DNA of 64,000 nucleotides, taken from an uncultured delta proteobacterium. GTDB lineage: Bacteria; Desulfobacterota; Desulfobulbia; Desulfobulbales; Desulfocapsaceae. The translations under genes were made by a program, and so were the position numbers. The stretch spans positions 1 to 64,000 of the forward strand of contig CAIQWD010000107.1 of NCBI GenBank assembly GCA_903875445.1, read 5' to 3'. Of the stretch, positions 27,439 through 37,104 are shown in pieces; position 1 is the first letter of the stretch; each line of letters starts with the position of its first letter. The notes beneath the pieces are model-generated. The model had not been told where the DNA came from and did no database searches. It saw only the letters and a list, made by a program, of their open reading frames with translations.

Positions 27439-29826
27439 TTAGAGTTCCAATTTTTCGAGGGTGTCGATGACCTGTTGATGACATTTGACAAAGGCGTCTA
27501 TCGACGGCTTTAGAGCGCTTGTCGAATTTTCCGCAAGGTGGCGTTCCAAATCGATGGCCGCCGCATACAATGAGTGGGCACTTATATTACCGGCAATTCC
27601 TTTCTGGGTGTGGATCAGTCTTCTCGCCTCTTGCAGGTTCCCCTGCGCCAGATTTTGTACGAGCCTCTGACCGGCATCCGCATGTTGTTCGAGAAAACTT
27701 CGCAAAACGTCGCGCAGCAATCCCGTATTCCCGCCGATGCGTTGCAATACTTCGGGCAGGTTGATCTCGGCAATCTCGGCCGGCATTCCCGGCCATGGTT
27801 GCAAATCCTGGACTCGCGCTATTCCCTCGGTCGGCTGCGACAGTTCCGGTTGTGCAAGCGATGCAATATGCTTGACCAGGATTCTTCGCAACTTGTGTTC
27901 ATCAATCGGTTTGGGAAGATAATCATCCATTCCGGCGTCCAGACATTTCTGCTCGATACCGGTCAGAGCATGGGCAGTCATGGCAATGACCGGCAGGGAC
28001 CTGAAGTAAGAATCTGAGCGAATGATCCGCGTCGCCGTGTAACCATCAATAATCGGCATCTCAATATCCATGAGAACGGCATCGTAGAGAGCCTCTCCAT
28101 CGCGACTGCCCTCCTGAAGGCGTTGGATTGCCTCCTTGCCATTGCCGGCCACATCGACCCGGAGCCCCATGATAGTCAGCAGCGCCACGGCAAATTTCCT
28201 ATTGAGCTCATTATCTTCGACCAACAATATCCGGGCACCTCGAATCTTATTCAAATCGATCTCCTCCCGATCCAACATACTGTCCGGCAAAGACAAGAAA
28301 ACCGCTTCCTGATCGGGTTGGAGCTTGAGCGACACGGTAAAATAAAAGGTTGTACCCTCATCGACACGGGTCGTGAGCCAGATTTTTCCCTCCATCAATT
28401 CGACAAGCCGTTGGCAGATGGTCAGACCAAGTCCGGTGCCTTCATGCTGACGGGTACTCGATCCATCGACCTGCATGAACGGTTGAAACAACTCCTGGAC
28501 TTTATCTTCCGGGATTCCCACTCCGGTGTCCTGAACTGAGAACAACAACCGGATATTGCAACTATTTTCCTCAGTCTTGATGTCACCTGTCTCGCCTGTC
28601 ACCTTGACAATTATTGCCCCGTGTTCGGTGAACTTGATGGCGTTGTCAACGAGGTTGATCAATATCTGGCCGACTCGGCCCGGATCACCTTGCAAACCAT
28701 GGAGTGGAACGGAAGTATCGACAATAAAAATGAGTTCGATTCCCTTTTCGTCCGCCTTAACCCGAAACATATCGACCAGTTGACCGAAAACACTCTGCAC
28801 CGAAAACGGCTGGTTCGAAAGCTCGAACTTACCGGCCTCTATTTTCGAGAAATCTAGGATATCATTGATAATACCGAGCAGGTGCTGGGAAGCCTTTTGA
28901 ACATCATTCAGATAATTCCTCTGGCTCGGGTTTAATTCGGTCTTGAGGGTCAGGTTGGTCAGGCCGATGACGGCATTCATCGGGGTACGAATCTCATGGC
29001 TCATCCTGGCCAGGAAATCACTTTTTGCCCGTGTTGCCGATTCCGCCTCTTCTTTAGCCTGTGCTAGTTCCCTGGTCCGCTCCAGGACGATTTCTTCCAG
29101 ATGTTTATTCAACTGTTCCCGAGAAGCCATCATGGCGCCGATTGCATCGCTCAGGTATTCGACTTCATAGACCCCTTTATATGTCGGCTTATCACCAACT
29201 TGCAAATGACGAATTATCCTGCTGATGGGAAAATTGACAAACCGGTAGATGAGGAACATGATGATGACGACAGCCACAAAAAGTGCCGCGCCGGTTGCAA
29301 GATATACTATGACCATGCGGGAACTAAACTCCGCATAAGCGCCCGCCGGTTTGATCAAGGTAATGTCCCAACCCCATGGATCAAAGTGCGCAAACGAGCA
29401 ATAGTACATGTTGTGTTCGAACTGCAAGGTGGTGATTTTATATTCGACAGTAACTTTTGCCGCAAGATCCAGAAGTGCCGGAGGAAGATCGGTTACTAAA
29501 AGGACTGTGCCGTTATCGGCACGGACAAAGCCGTTCACCTTGAATTCGCGCAAAAACCCTTCGATCTCAAGAAGGGCACGATTTTGATGAATCCTCGAAT
29601 AATTTCGGTTGGCCGTCAGTCCGGTTTTCAGAAGTTTATCGAACGTTGTGTTGCAGATGCTCATGGTTTCGCGGGAAAGCCACACCATGTCATCCTGAAT
29701 GGCGGCGTACAAAAAATCGGAAGCAGCACTTTTTACAAAAGAGTAGAGCAGCAGGCTGAGAATCAGCCAGATGAGAATGATAGGAGCGGTTATCCTGAAA
29801 GCAAGACGTCTGGTGATTTGCCTCAT
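27439..29826 (-). CDS. Hybrid histidine kinase (HisKA-HATPase-REC-HPt), second module
   Basis: A 795-residue inner-membrane kinase. Helices near residues 10-32 and 175-200 bound a periplasmic region of about 145 residues; a coiled coil leads to HisKA with His277 in [11 protein letters not shown]. The ATPase domain covers about residues 385-500, with an intact receiver (Asp587 in [12 protein letters not shown] lysine present) and a C-terminal HPt with His739 in IHTQKGIAG. It shares its layout with the 14738-17527 kinase but has a single receiver. It lies 42 bases after a periplasmic binding-protein gene on the same strand, the same order as in the first module. No DNA-binding regulator is adjacent, so its output partner is elsewhere. 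Confidence 0.95.
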   Translation of the reverse strand: MRQITRRLAFRITAPIILIWLILSLLLYSFVKSAASDFLYAAIQDDMVWLSRETMSICNTTFDKLLKTGLTANRNYSRIHQNRALLEIEGFLREFKVNGFVRADNGTVLLVTDLPPALLDLAAKVTVEYKITTLQFEHNMYYCSFAHFDPWGWDITLIKPAGAYAEFSSRMVIVYLATGAALFVAVVIIMFLIYRFVNFPISRIIRHLQVGDKPTYKGVYEVEYLSDAIGAMMASREQLNKHLEEIVLERTRELAQAKEEAESATRAKSDFLARMSHEIRTPMNAVIGLTNLTLKTELNPSQRNYLNDVQKASQHLLGIINDILDFSKIEAGKFELSNQPFSVQSVFGQLVDMFRVKADEKGIELIFIVDTSVPLHGLQGDPGRVGQILINLVDNAIKFTEHGAIIVKVTGETGDIKTEENSCNIRLLFSVQDTGVGIPEDKVQELFQPFMQVDGSSTRQHEGTGLGLTICQRLVELMEGKIWLTTRVDEGTTFYFTVSLKLQPDQEAVFLSLPDSMLDREEIDLNKIRGARILLVEDNELNRKFAVALLTIMGLRVDVAGNGKEAIQRLQEGSRDGEALYDAVLMDIEMPIIDGYTATRIIRSDSYFRSLPVIAMTAHALTGIEQKCLDAGMDDYLPKPIDEHKLRRILVKHIASLAQPELSQPTEGIARVQDLQPWPGMPAEIAEINLPEVLQRIGGNTGLLRDVLRSFLEQHADAGQRLVQNLAQGNLQEARRLIHTQKGIAGNISAHSLYAAAIDLERHLAENSTSALKPSIDAFVKCHQQVIDTLEKLEL

Positions 29827-29868
29827 ATTTCATCCCAGGTGGATGGCTCGTGGAAACTCCCTCTCATC

Positions 29869-31020
29869 TCATTGAAATAAGGGGGCGGTGGTGCTCAGTT
29901 CACTCGGCCATACAACCTCCTGTCGGCCATTGATCCATTGGATGATCAGGGAAAAATGCCGGATCTGCACCCCTGTTCTGTCCACCCCATAACGCCCCAA
30001 CATGGTCATCATGTCCATGGAAGCCAAGGCATCCCTGATTCTTTTCCGGTCAAGACTGCCGGTTTTTTGTACAGCCTGGGTCAAAAGAACTCCGACGGCA
30101 TACGCCGCGGCCGCATGATATGTCGGTTCGACATTATACGTGGCGAGGAAACTTTGATGAAAGGCTTTTCCTCCAGGAAAGGGCAACTTGTCGTAGTACA
30201 TCCATTGGGTCGAGGAAAAGGTGTTTTCCGCTTTATCGCCGAGCCGATCATAATACGTCTGCAGAACCGGTCCCACCGAGGCATAATATGCCTTGGGATA
30301 CCACCCTATGTTCTGCAACGCCTGGCGCATGTTGACGGCCTCATCGAAATGGCCGCAGACGATCAGGGCTTCTGCTCCTGAAATCTTTACGCTTTCTGCG
30401 ATCGGGTCGAGGTTTACCATATCATTTTTGAACGTTTTTCGAAAAACCACTTGCAGACCAAGCCGGTCGGCCCATTTGTCAGTACCCTTGGCAAGACTTT
30501 CGGAAAAGGGATCATCTGCGGTAACAATTGCCAGCTTCGTTAAGTCTTGAGCAAGGGCCATTTCCACAAATCCCAAGGTATACATGCTGGCCGGGGAATA
30601 GACACCAAAAACATACCGATATCCATGCATCCAGATGCTGTCGGCCGATGCCCCTGCGGCAAGAAGCGGATATCCATATTTTTCGGCGATGGGAGCGATG
30701 GCATCGGTGAGATCGCTGGAGTACGGCGAGAACAGCAGATCCATGTTTTCCTCATCGATCATCCGTTCGTATATTTTTTGGGCGAGGCCCGCATCACCCT
30801 GATCATCATGAATGACCAACTGGATCTTCCGACCTAAAAGGCCGCCGGCGTCATTCGTATGAGTTTCCCATAGCCGGTAAGCCTGTTCCTGCATTTTGGC
30901 TAGGGGGGCGTATTTTCCGGTCAACCCCAGAGAAAGACCGATTCGCACGGGTGCTGCTTGACTGACGCCCCCAATGAAGAGCAGAATGACAAACCCCAAC
31001 AGCAACTTTCCGATCGCCAT
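29869..31020 (-). CDS. Periplasmic type-I substrate-binding protein paired with a kinase
   Basis: A 383-residue LivJ/LivK-like protein. The signal peptide covers residues 1-22 (cut near SQA-APV), then VRIGLSLGLTGKYAPLAK opens the first lobe. I chose the ATG at 31020 because AGGAGG lies seven bases upstream; the in-frame extension above it has no ribosome site. The protein is directly upstream of the hybrid kinase and no permease or ATPase is nearby, so ligand-dependent signalling is the likely job. Aromatic residues in SIWMHGYRYVFG may line the pocket. The ligand is unknown. Confidence 0.93.
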   Translation of the reverse strand: MAIGKLLLGFVILLFIGGVSQAAPVRIGLSLGLTGKYAPLAKMQEQAYRLWETHTNDAGGLLGRKIQLVIHDDQGDAGLAQKIYERMIDEENMDLLFSPYSSDLTDAIAPIAEKYGYPLLAAGASADSIWMHGYRYVFGVYSPASMYTLGFVEMALAQDLTKLAIVTADDPFSESLAKGTDKWADRLGLQVVFRKTFKNDMVNLDPIAESVKISGAEALIVCGHFDEAVNMRQALQNIGWYPKAYYASVGPVLQTYYDRLGDKAENTFSSTQWMYYDKLPFPGGKAFHQSFLATYNVEPTYHAAAAYAVGVLLTQAVQKTGSLDRKRIRDALASMDMMTMLGRYGVDRTGVQIRHFSLIIQWINGRQEVVWPSELSTTAPLFQ

Positions 31021-31422
31021 ATCTTTTCCTCCTGGTTTTCCGTTCCAGGCATGCCTTCGGCCCATATTTTTTACAACGGCTTAAACGGCCGTTTCCGTTC
31101 CTACAAAGAATACTATCACAGGCGATAGGTGATAAGTAGTTGCTTTTTTATGGTGTCCTAAAAAGTGGCCATTCCAGCCGAGGGCCACTTCAATCCGGCG
31201 GAAAAAACGTGCTATTACCGGGTTGTTACTTTCTTTATCATTACACCTCGGGACCATTTATCCATGGTTTCGTCGAAAGTTGTTCCACCAGGCCAAGGGG
31301 GCTCGTTGCAGGAAAAGAATCTTGCAAAAGGGAATAGTTGCGGTAAAAATTCCAGGAATTGTTATAAAAAAGGTAATATTGAGATATATAAAACTCCCTT
31401 CTCACACTACCATTGTGTTTCC
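31021..31422. other. Gap between the binding-protein gene and the MscS-type channel gene
   Basis: No supported gene lies in these 402 bases. Visible structures are a 12-base palindrome AAACGGCCGTTT (31083-31094), a dyad TATCAC...GTGATA (31113-31133) that could be an operator, and AAGTGGCC...GGCCACTT (31163-31170 and 31183-31190) followed by CCGGCG. The last resembles ends of IS21-type elements as I remember them and may be a relic. The plus frame open from 31165 into the channel gene has no ribosome site. Confidence 0.45.
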
Positions 31423-33768
31423 ATGACTAAAAAAACTAAATTGCGGCCCTTCCTTCTTTGTTTGCTCATTTTCATTATTGCCGGAGTGCCCTCTGCCTGG
31501 GGTGCCGATCCTGTACCGCAGCCTTTCAATTTTGAAAAAACCCAGGCGAGGATCAAGGAAATCTCTCGACAGATCAAAGAGGGACAGATTTCCCAACAAC
31601 AACTTGAAACCGCCAAGCAGCAGGCCGAACAATTCACCCGGGCGGCCAACACCTGCATTGACACGACCACCAGCCAGATCAGTCGTCTTGAACAGGAAAT
31701 AACCTCCTTGGGTCCTGCCGCCGAGCTCGATCCCGCGGAAATAGTCAAAGAACGCAAGAACCTCCAGAAACAAAAACAGGCCCTTCTGGTAACTCTTTCG
31801 GAATGCCGCTTTGCCGCCACCCTGACAACACGTCTGGAAAACGAGATGGCCGATCAGAACAAGCTCTTGCAGGCGGCCAGTATTTTTTTAAGATCTCAGA
31901 ACTTTTTTGGCCACCTGAGCGCAACTCTCCGGACAGCAAAGGCATTTTCCAGTCAATTTGGAGAATATGCGATGGAGCGGTCCGGGATGCGTGACCTGAC
32001 CCCGCCCATGTTTCTTATTCTCGCGCTTCTTATGGTCGGCGGGGCATTCGCCGGTCTCAAACTTTTCCGGACCTTGCAGCGGCAGATTATCTCCTCCCAT
32101 GGCAATCGGGACGGAGAACGAAGCCCTGCCGTGCAGGGTGTCCTGGCCTTGCCGATTGCCATGGCGACGCTTTTCGGCGGCGGCTATCTCCTGCACGCCA
32201 ATCTCGACTCCCAACCCCCGGTTTTTGGTCCATGGCTGTGCTTTTCAGTGAGCCTCTATTGCCTGTCGCTGCCGCTGTTTCATCTCCGCCGCCACCTGCA
32301 GACGGCACCAGCCATTACTCCTTCGGCCACCATCCCGCAGAAACGTTTCAACGTGCTTGCATTTCTCGCTGCACTTTTGTTTTTTTTCACCCGCCTCGAC
32401 CTCCTCGCCGATTTTGATTTTTCCGCCCTCGCCGCCCTCCTGGAGCTTGTCCAGTCCGTCGTCATATGCACTATCTGTATTCTTGGCGTGTGGTGTCTTT
32501 GGCCGATAAAACTGCCCGAGGCTCTTGCCCGACTTGAGAAATCGAGGCGGGTGGGGATCATCCTGACAGCGATCCTGATAAGCATCATCGAACTCTCAGG
32601 CTATCGGAATTTATCGCTCTTTATCCTAGTCGGCCTGCTCGGCACCTTTCTCCTCTCAACTTTACTGACACTCAGCCTCTTCTTTATCGACCAGAGCATC
32701 GGCGGCTTTTTTACCGGCAAATATCGCTGGCAACAGGGACTGCGCCACAGACTCGGCCTTGCCGCCAAGGATAATCTGACCGGGATGACCTGGATACGGA
32801 TTATTTTTAAGCTCCTTGCCTGGTCCGTCGGCTTTTTGCTTTTCCTGCAACTCTGGGGACTTCCCGATGCACAAGAGAAGAAGATCCACGACTATCTGCT
32901 GGATGGCTTTAATCTCGGCGGGCTTGTTATCGCCCCGGCCCGAATACTCTTCGGCGTTTTTATCTTCGCCTGCGGCTGGACCTTCATCTCCTGGGTCAAG
33001 ATGCAGATGGAAAAAAGATGGCTGCGACAGGCCGGTTTTTCTCTCAGCGCCCAGGAAACACTGGTAACCATAACCGGCTACTGCGGTTTTTCCCTGGCCG
33101 TGATCGTCGGCCTGTCCTTTGCCGGCTTCAGCTTCTCCAGCCTGGCGGTGATTGCCGGAGCACTGTCGGTGGGTATCGGTTTCGGTATGCAGAATATCGT
33201 CAACAACTTCGTCTCCGGGCTGATCATCCTCTTCGAGCGACCGGTGAAGCGGGGGGATTGGATCAAAATCGGTACAACCGAAGGCTATGTCCAGAAGATC
33301 AGCGTCCGCTCGACGCTGATCCAGACCTTCGACCGCTCCGACGTCATTGTTCCCAACTCGGAACTGATCTCCAACCAGGTCACCAACATGATGTTGAACG
33401 ACAACTTCGGTCGTCTCATCGTGCCGATCGGTGTTGCCTACGGCAGCGATACCGAACTGGTGCGTACCATTCTCCTGAAAATCGCCACCGACAACGAGGA
33501 GGTCATTAACGACGGTTCGGCCCCGAAACCTCTTGTCCTGTTTATCGCTTTCGGGGATAACTCCCTGAATTTTGAACTACGTTGCCATCTCGCCAATATC
33601 GATAAACGGCTGCTCGTCAAAAGTGCCATCAATTACCAGATCGACCGGGCCTTCCGCGAGCACAATATCTCCATGCCTTTCCCGCAGCGCGATCTGTATA
33701 TCAAGGAATTTCCCGTTGCAAGCCACCTGGCAACGAAGCAAGACGCTGATACGGGCAACAAATCTTGA
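31423..33768 (+). CDS. MscS-family mechanosensitive channel with large N-terminal region
   Basis: A 781-residue protein of the MscK/MscM-like class. A signal peptide (about residues 1-26, cut near AWG-ADP) leads to a periplasmic coiled-coil-rich domain of about 160 residues, then about ten membrane helices. The pore segment AGALSVGIGFGMQNIVNNFVSG near residues 582-603 and RGDWIKIGTTEGYV with the following beta and cytoplasmic domain are diagnostic of MscS. It releases solutes under membrane tension. I chose the ATG at 31423 because the signal peptide starts there; the frame is open for 86 more codons upstream with unlikely composition. The ribosome site is weak. Confidence 0.93.
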   Translation: MTKKTKLRPFLLCLLIFIIAGVPSAWGADPVPQPFNFEKTQARIKEISRQIKEGQISQQQLETAKQQAEQFTRAANTCIDTTTSQISRLEQEITSLGPAAELDPAEIVKERKNLQKQKQALLVTLSECRFAATLTTRLENEMADQNKLLQAASIFLRSQNFFGHLSATLRTAKAFSSQFGEYAMERSGMRDLTPPMFLILALLMVGGAFAGLKLFRTLQRQIISSHGNRDGERSPAVQGVLALPIAMATLFGGGYLLHANLDSQPPVFGPWLCFSVSLYCLSLPLFHLRRHLQTAPAITPSATIPQKRFNVLAFLAALLFFFTRLDLLADFDFSALAALLELVQSVVICTICILGVWCLWPIKLPEALARLEKSRRVGIILTAILISIIELSGYRNLSLFILVGLLGTFLLSTLLTLSLFFIDQSIGGFFTGKYRWQQGLRHRLGLAAKDNLTGMTWIRIIFKLLAWSVGFLLFLQLWGLPDAQEKKIHDYLLDGFNLGGLVIAPARILFGVFIFACGWTFISWVKMQMEKRWLRQAGFSLSAQETLVTITGYCGFSLAVIVGLSFAGFSFSSLAVIAGALSVGIGFGMQNIVNNFVSGLIILFERPVKRGDWIKIGTTEGYVQKISVRSTLIQTFDRSDVIVPNSELISNQVTNMMLNDNFGRLIVPIGVAYGSDTELVRTILLKIATDNEEVINDGSAPKPLVLFIAFGDNSLNFELRCHLANIDKRLLVKSAINYQIDRAFREHNISMPFPQRDLYIKEFPVASHLATKQDADTGNKS

Positions 33769-33820
33769 TGGTGGAGCCTGATTCCCGAGAAGTATCCGCC
33801 TGGTCCCATTGCCAGGACTG

Positions 33821-34843
33821 TCAGGGTTTTGCGGTTACGCGCCGGGTCCAGGCGGCAAGAATCTGCTGCCGCTCTGCACCAATTGTATTGATATCCGCAG
33901 AAATCAAATCCTCCAGGACAACGCCGTCCATCTCCTTGGGAATGGCAATTTCCGGACGAACCATGATCCGCGGGTCTTTCCCCTGGATTATTTTCTGTCC
34001 TTCAACACTCAAGGCCCAATCGACAAAGGCCTTGGCGGCGGTTGGATTCCTGGCGTTCTTGAAAATCGCCACCGCCGACGGCATCCAAGGAATTCCGTCT
34101 TTCGGAAAAATCGCCTGAACCGGCGACTTGGTCTTCAAGGTGATCAAATCCTTCGACAAAGGGACAATGGACACGGCCATCTCACCGTTCACCACTTTCT
34201 TCTGCGGATCGCTGCTGCTTTTCGTGAAAAACGGGACATTTTTACCGAGGGCCTCGAAGTATTTCCACCCTTCTTCCTGCCCCATCTTCTGGAGAAGGCA
34301 GGCGGCAACGGTAAAGGTGGTGGCGGAGATGGCCGGGTCGGCTACCAGCACCGCATCCTTATATTCGGGTTTGATGAGATCGGCCCAGATCTGTGGAACC
34401 GGCAGGTTCTTTTCGGCGAGCACATCGGTGTTGACAAGGAGCCCGGCCAAAACCAGCGACACGCCGGTCCAGTAACCGTCCGGATCTTTGTATTGGGCTG
34501 GAACGGCCTCCGCCTCCGGCGACCGATAGGCCTCCAGCAGTCCCTCCTCCCTGGCCTTGATGAAACTGTCCGCCGCACCACCAAACCACAGATCGGCCAG
34601 AGGTTTGCCACCTTCTGCTTCCGTTCTGGCAAGAACCTCCCCGGAAGACATATCGAGGAAATAGATAAGAATCCCGGTTTTTTTGTGGAATTCGGTGAAA
34701 ATCTCGCCCTTGCCGTCATAGGCGGCAACCACGGTAAGCGTTGGCTGCTCGGCTGACACCGCCACGGTAGCCCCCAGGTCGCAGAGGAAAACGATGAGAC
34801 TAACAAACCCGATAGCTTTACCGAAACGGAGTACATGCGGCAT
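33821..34843 (-). CDS. Periplasmic iron/polyamine-type (family 1) substrate-binding protein
   Basis: A 340-residue binding protein of the FbpA/AfuA/PhnS-like group. The signal peptide covers about residues 1-28. LTVVAAYDGKGEIFTEFHKKTG opens the fold; DLWFGGAADSF, YKDPDGYWTGVSLVLAG and ALVADPAISATTFTVAA follow the family order. Such proteins bind Fe3+, sulfonates, phosphonates or spermidine. The ATG at 34843 has AGGAG six bases upstream; the ATG two codons earlier abuts that site and is less likely. No permease or ATPase gene is adjacent, so it is another orphan binding protein. The ligand cannot be told from the sequence. Confidence 0.92.
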   Translation of the reverse strand: MPHVLRFGKAIGFVSLIVFLCDLGATVAVSAEQPTLTVVAAYDGKGEIFTEFHKKTGILIYFLDMSSGEVLARTEAEGGKPLADLWFGGAADSFIKAREEGLLEAYRSPEAEAVPAQYKDPDGYWTGVSLVLAGLLVNTDVLAEKNLPVPQIWADLIKPEYKDAVLVADPAISATTFTVAACLLQKMGQEEGWKYFEALGKNVPFFTKSSSDPQKKVVNGEMAVSIVPLSKDLITLKTKSPVQAIFPKDGIPWMPSAVAIFKNARNPTAAKAFVDWALSVEGQKIIQGKDPRIMVRPEIAIPKEMDGVVLEDLISADINTIGAERQQILAAWTRRVTAKP

Positions 34844-35028
34844 GGTCATCTCCTTTTATTCATTACCTGCGCTGTGATTTCTATAGCAACCGCCGGGGCG
34901 AGTGTCAATACCGATTGCGGGCTCTCTTCCTATGCATTACCTTGTGGGCTGATAACACTGTGAACGAAGCAAGGAGGCCCGGGAACATTACCCCGAAGAT
35001 CACTATTTAATACAAAGGAGAACAAACC

Positions 35029-35157
35029 ATGTCCAAGGAAAAAAGCAGCAAAAAAGAGGAAAAGAAGAAACCGGCAATGACGCAAAAAGAAAAAAAGGCA
35101 GCAAAGAAGAGCAAAAACGAGTCCAGCGATTTCTCTATCACCGACAAAAAAAAGTAA
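35029..35157 (+). CDS. 42-residue lysine-rich peptide
   Basis: An ATG at 35029 with AAAGGAG eight bases upstream opens a 42-residue frame ending at TAA 35155-35157. The peptide has 16 Lys, several Glu and Ser, one Phe and no Cys, so it is very basic and probably disordered; the end reads DFSITDKKK. It sits 46 bases before the pseudouridine synthase gene and may be co-transcribed with it. The strong ribosome site and clean start and stop argue that it is real. A ribosome- or nucleic-acid-associated role fits the charge but is only a guess. Confidence 0.6.
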   Translation: MSKEKSSKKEEKKKPAMTQKEKKAAKKSKNESSDFSITDKKK

Positions 35158-35203
35158 CCTGCAAGACTTCGCAAGAGTCCTGCATTGAACCTTAGGTGGT
35201 ATT

Positions 35204-36094
35204 TTGGCTATTGCCTTGGGGCCATCGGTTGTTTACCTGCCGGACACGGGCGCTCCGTATCCGACTCTGCTCGGTTTTCTTGCCGGGCGATTTCCGAAAA
35301 TCCCGCATAAGACCTGGATTGAACGGATTACCGCCGGCAAGGTGCTGAGCGAAGAGGGGCAGCCGATTACCCTGGAAACCGCCTATCTGCCGGACAAACG
35401 ACTGCTCTATTTTCGGGAGGTGGCCGAAGAACCGGTTATTCCCTTGCAGGAACAGATCCTTTTTCAAAACGATCATCTGCTGGTAGCCTGCAAGCCCCCT
35501 TTTCTGCCGGTCACCCCAACCGGGCCCTATGTCCGGGAAACACTACTCCACAGGCTCAAGGAACGGACCGGCAACCCGTTCCTGTCGCCGATCAACAGGA
35601 TTGACAGGGAAACCTCGGGACTCGTACTCATCTCGACCAATAAAAACAGCCGCGGGGCATACCAGCGGCTGTTCATGGAGGGGCAGGTTCGCAAGACCTA
35701 TGCGGCGGTTACCGATTTCCTTGGGGATTCTAGGCGCACCGAATGGCTGGTGGAAAACCGCATCGAAGCAGGCGAGCCATGGTTTCGGATGCGCACCTGC
35801 CGCGGCACGGTCAATGCCCGAAGCCTGATCCGTCTGGTGCAGGCCAATGGCCACCGGGCCCTCTTTGAACTCCAGCCGCTTACCGGCAAGAAACATCAGC
35901 TGCGCCTGCACCTAAGCGGCCTCGGCTTCCCCATCCGGAACGACCGCTGCTACCCGACGCTCCTCGCCAAAAGACCGGACGACTTCAACCGGCCGCTGCA
36001 GCTTTTATCGCGAAAAATCGAGTTCCGAGATCCGCTAAGCGGCAAGGAGGTGGTCTTTGAAACGGCGAGGGTTTTGGCGCCTCTTGAAGATTAG
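35204..36094 (+). CDS. RluA-family pseudouridine synthase
   Basis: A 296-residue enzyme that isomerises uridine in rRNA or tRNA. The catalytic segment INRIDRETSGLVLIS near residues 126-140 carries the essential Asp (family motif HRLDxxTSGL, His here replaced by Asn). An S4-like N-terminal region (about residues 20-75) precedes it. Conserved NDHLLVACKPP is the family's entry strand. The start appears to be a TTG at 35204 with AGGTGG five bases upstream; no ATG is placed better. It converges on the homocysteine methyltransferase gene and overlaps its end by 4 bases. The exact RNA position modified is unknown. Confidence 0.9.
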   Translation: MAIALGPSVVYLPDTGAPYPTLLGFLAGRFPKIPHKTWIERITAGKVLSEEGQPITLETAYLPDKRLLYFREVAEEPVIPLQEQILFQNDHLLVACKPPFLPVTPTGPYVRETLLHRLKERTGNPFLSPINRIDRETSGLVLISTNKNSRGAYQRLFMEGQVRKTYAAVTDFLGDSRRTEWLVENRIEAGEPWFRMRTCRGTVNARSLIRLVQANGHRALFELQPLTGKKHQLRLHLSGLGFPIRNDRCYPTLLAKRPDDFNRPLQLLSRKIEFRDPLSGKEVVFETARVLAPLED

Positions 36095-36999
36095 AAACCA
36101 CACCTCTTTTTCAATTCCCCGATATGCGCCGGGCCGATACCGCAGCAGCCACCGATGATTTGTGCCCCCATTTCCAGCCAGACACCGGCTTCCAGGGCAT
36201 ATTCTTCCGGAGAAATGACGTCGTTGAATTGCCAGTTGGGCATGACAAAGACACCGGAATGGGCATAAATGCCGAGGGTACCGGACCAGGCTTTCTTTAG
36301 TTCGGCAAAGGCCAGAGTGGCATCGACCACGTCGGTATGCATGATGAACGCCGCAGAGCCACCGATTTTGCCGATAGCGTCAACCCCTTCGCTAAGCGTA
36401 TGACCGCGATCCCAGAGCATGAGCCGTCCGGCCGCCGTTCTCCGGCAGCTGAAACCGAGCCATACGGGCAGGCCGGTGCCGCAGGCAGCCTGCACCGCCA
36501 GACTGCCCTGCTCGATATCGCTGATCATTTCAATGATCAGGAGATCGACGCCCGCCTGGCAAAGAATTTCTGCCTGTTCGGCATACCCGGCAAATGCCTC
36601 GGCTCGTTGCAGATAACCTTTCGCCGGCTCGAGACAGAAGGTCGTGGGCGCAATCGATCCGGCTATGGCCACCGGGGTGGTTGCCGCCTGGGCACGGGCC
36701 TCGATGGCGAGACGCACCGCCGCCTCGTTCAATTGCCGGAACTGCCCGGATAAACCAGCGAAAAGGAGCATATGCTTGGCGAGGGAAAAAGAGTTGACGG
36801 TGATCACCTCGGCACCGGCGAGAATATAATCGCGGTGAACCGCCTGGACGACCTCGGGGCAGGAAAAAACTGCTTCCGCCGTCCAGGCACGGCTGTTCAT
36901 CGGCACGCCCCGTTTCTCCAGTTCGGTTCCGGTAGCACCATCGAGGAGGACCGTTTGTCCTGCCTGTAATTTTTGCTCAAGAAACGTGTAAATTCCCAT
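36091..36999 (-). CDS. Homocysteine S-methyltransferase family protein
   Basis: A 302-residue TIM-barrel zinc methyltransferase of the MmuM/BHMT family. LLDGATGTELEKRG opens the barrel; Cys in GFSCR and the Cys-Cys pair in GGCCGIGPAHI are the zinc ligands. It methylates homocysteine to methionine, using S-methylmethionine, betaine or a related donor. It is shorter than MetH and lacks B12 domains. The ATG at 36999 lacks a strong ribosome site. It overlaps the end of the pseudouridine synthase gene by 4 bases on the opposite strand. The methyl donor is not shown. Confidence 0.93.
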   Translation of the reverse strand: MGIYTFLEQKLQAGQTVLLDGATGTELEKRGVPMNSRAWTAEAVFSCPEVVQAVHRDYILAGAEVITVNSFSLAKHMLLFAGLSGQFRQLNEAAVRLAIEARAQAATTPVAIAGSIAPTTFCLEPAKGYLQRAEAFAGYAEQAEILCQAGVDLLIIEMISDIEQGSLAVQAACGTGLPVWLGFSCRRTAAGRLMLWDRGHTLSEGVDAIGKIGGSAAFIMHTDVVDATLAFAELKKAWSGTLGIYAHSGVFVMPNWQFNDVISPEEYALEAGVWLEMGAQIIGGCCGIGPAHIGELKKRCGF

Positions 37000-37104
37000 T
37001 GTTCTTTTCAGAGAAAAAGTGGTTTATTCTTGCATTCTTCGGGTGAAAGCAATACCTTGATCTGGAAAAATAATCAACAGCCTCCGACCGCCATAAGAGA
37101 ACCC

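Noticed and set aside
31165-31422. N-terminal extension of the MscS-type protein
   Set aside because: A signal peptide begins at 31423; the upstream part is Cys/Lys-rich without a ribosome site and overlaps a repeat-like sequence.
33769-33820. Possible terminator between the convergent channel and binding-protein genes
   Set aside because: Only weak pairing and no T-run on either strand.
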